Below are positions 63,550-64,000 of a DNA stretch of 64,000 nt, in pieces. Within the stretch, counting starts at the first letter, position 1. Each line of letters opens with the position of its first letter. The stretch comes from Streptomyces qaidamensis. GTDB lineage: Bacteria > Actinomycetota > Actinomycetes > Streptomycetales > Streptomycetaceae. The stretch spans positions 8,804,001 to 8,868,000 of the forward strand of contig NZ_CP015098.1 of assembly GCF_001611795.1 (NCBI RefSeq), written 5' to 3'. A program made the translations under genes and the position numbers. Under the pieces are notes generated by a model, which saw only the letters and a program-made list of their open reading frames with translations, was not told the DNA's origin and made no database searches.

Positions 63550-63597
63550 CAGCACCTCGGCCTCGCCGGGGGAGCTCTCCTCGATAGCCTGCGCGGC

Positions 63598-64000
63598 ATG
63601 ACCGACTCACCTGTGCGTGGTACCGATGTCGCGACAGCCGGGGCACGGGCCGGTGCGGCGGTGGTGCGCATGTACGGCCGGCAGCTCAGCCGCATCGACA
63701 AGGGCGCCGGGGACTTCGCCACCGCCGCCGATGTGGAGGCCGAGACGGCGATCCTCGCCGTCATCCGTGCCGCACGGCCCGATGACGCGGTGCTCGGCGA
63801 GGAAGGTGGGCAGCAGGGCGCAGCCGGAGTTCGGCGCCAGTGGCTGGTGGATCGATCCCCTGTGCGGCACGCTGAACTACGCCGTCGGCAGCATGCTGGT
63901 GGCCGTCAACGTGGCGCTGCGCGATGGGCCGGCGGATTCTCCGCCAGCGTGCATGTCGCGGCGGGGATCGCTCTGTGCCGGCGGCCGGCTGCGTTGTCAC
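63598..64000 (+). pseudogene. Inositol monophosphatase-family gene, frameshifted and cut by the window edge
   Basis: From ATG 63598 the frame gives KGAGDFATAADVEAETAILA and DDAVLGEEGG, the metal-binding start of an IMPase-type phosphatase (substrate, for example, inositol phosphate). At GATCGATC (63850-63857) the reading frame shifts: before it QWLVD, after it PLCGTLNYAVGSMLVAVNVA. Deleting one GATC restores QWLVDPLCGTLNYA, the expected active-site motif. Further on the sense weakens again. Likely broken, or a sequencing error. Continues past the end of the window. Confidence 0.65.

Overview
The window is high-G+C actinobacterial DNA, almost certainly from Streptomyces. The codon positions are strongly G/C-biased at the third base. 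The gene families point the same way: DUF397/XRE/ATP-binding triad, Methyltransf_19, SpoIIE-type PP2C phosphatases, CsbD, mycothiol-dependent enzymes, GH30/GH64/GH1 secreted or cytosolic glycosidases, and furA-katG. The mix of an IS element, broken genes and single-gene modules looks like an accessory or chromosome-arm region. No rRNA, tRNA, CRISPR array, phage module or secondary-metabolite megasynthase was seen.

Layout. 0-1.6 kb: a flavin-monooxygenase remnant followed by a complete IS701-type element (34-bp perfect inverted repeats, CTAG target duplication). 1.6-8.9 kb: an epoxide-hydrolase-like enzyme, a small secreted lamin-tail-domain protein, an FprA-type ferredoxin reductase with an iron-box-like site, a large Cache/PAS/GAF/PP2C/HATPase signalling protein, a helical-repeat protein and an ATP-binding anti-sigma-like kinase. 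That kinase is divergent from a DUF397 protein and an XRE regulator (8.3-10.4 kb), which gives a WhiJ/AbaA-type module. 10.4-17.3 kb: methyltransferase, GH1 beta-glucosidase, a TPR protein, a membrane protein/TetR pair and CsbD.

17.4-26.3 kb: a four-gene Opp-type ABC importer (with a fused permease-ATPase) is divergent from a 1059-residue GH30 glycosidase; the two share a symmetric divergent promoter. 26.3-32.7 kb: GAPDH, a coiled-coil protein, leaderless furA and katG, and a beta-carbonic anhydrase. 32.7-46.4 kb: a Tat-exported six-hairpin glycosidase-like protein, VanW protein, a glycosyltransferase pair, YceI, MOSC, a MASE1/PP2C sensor-phosphatase pair, DUF817, a PiT phosphate transporter, DUF998 and a GH64 beta-1,3-glucanase. 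The glycosidase-like protein and the glucanase carry the same LacI-type 14-16 bp operator, so a LacI regulator encoded elsewhere probably controls both.

46.5-50.3 kb: a small secreted protein with an aerolysin-like beta-hairpin region, several small hypotheticals and a membrane-anchored Mrr-type nuclease. 50.3-59.7 kb: four successive divergent regulator/enzyme modules (TetR/FAD oxidase, TetR/hydrolase, MarR/mycothiol-dependent enzyme, MarR/dienelactone hydrolase), each with a readable palindromic operator between the partners. A WYL regulator and a RidA protein lie among them. 59.7-64 kb: a methyltransferase, small hypotheticals, a ZIP transporter, and two genes that look frameshifted (a dihydrofolate-reductase-family protein and an inositol-monophosphatase-family protein at the edge).
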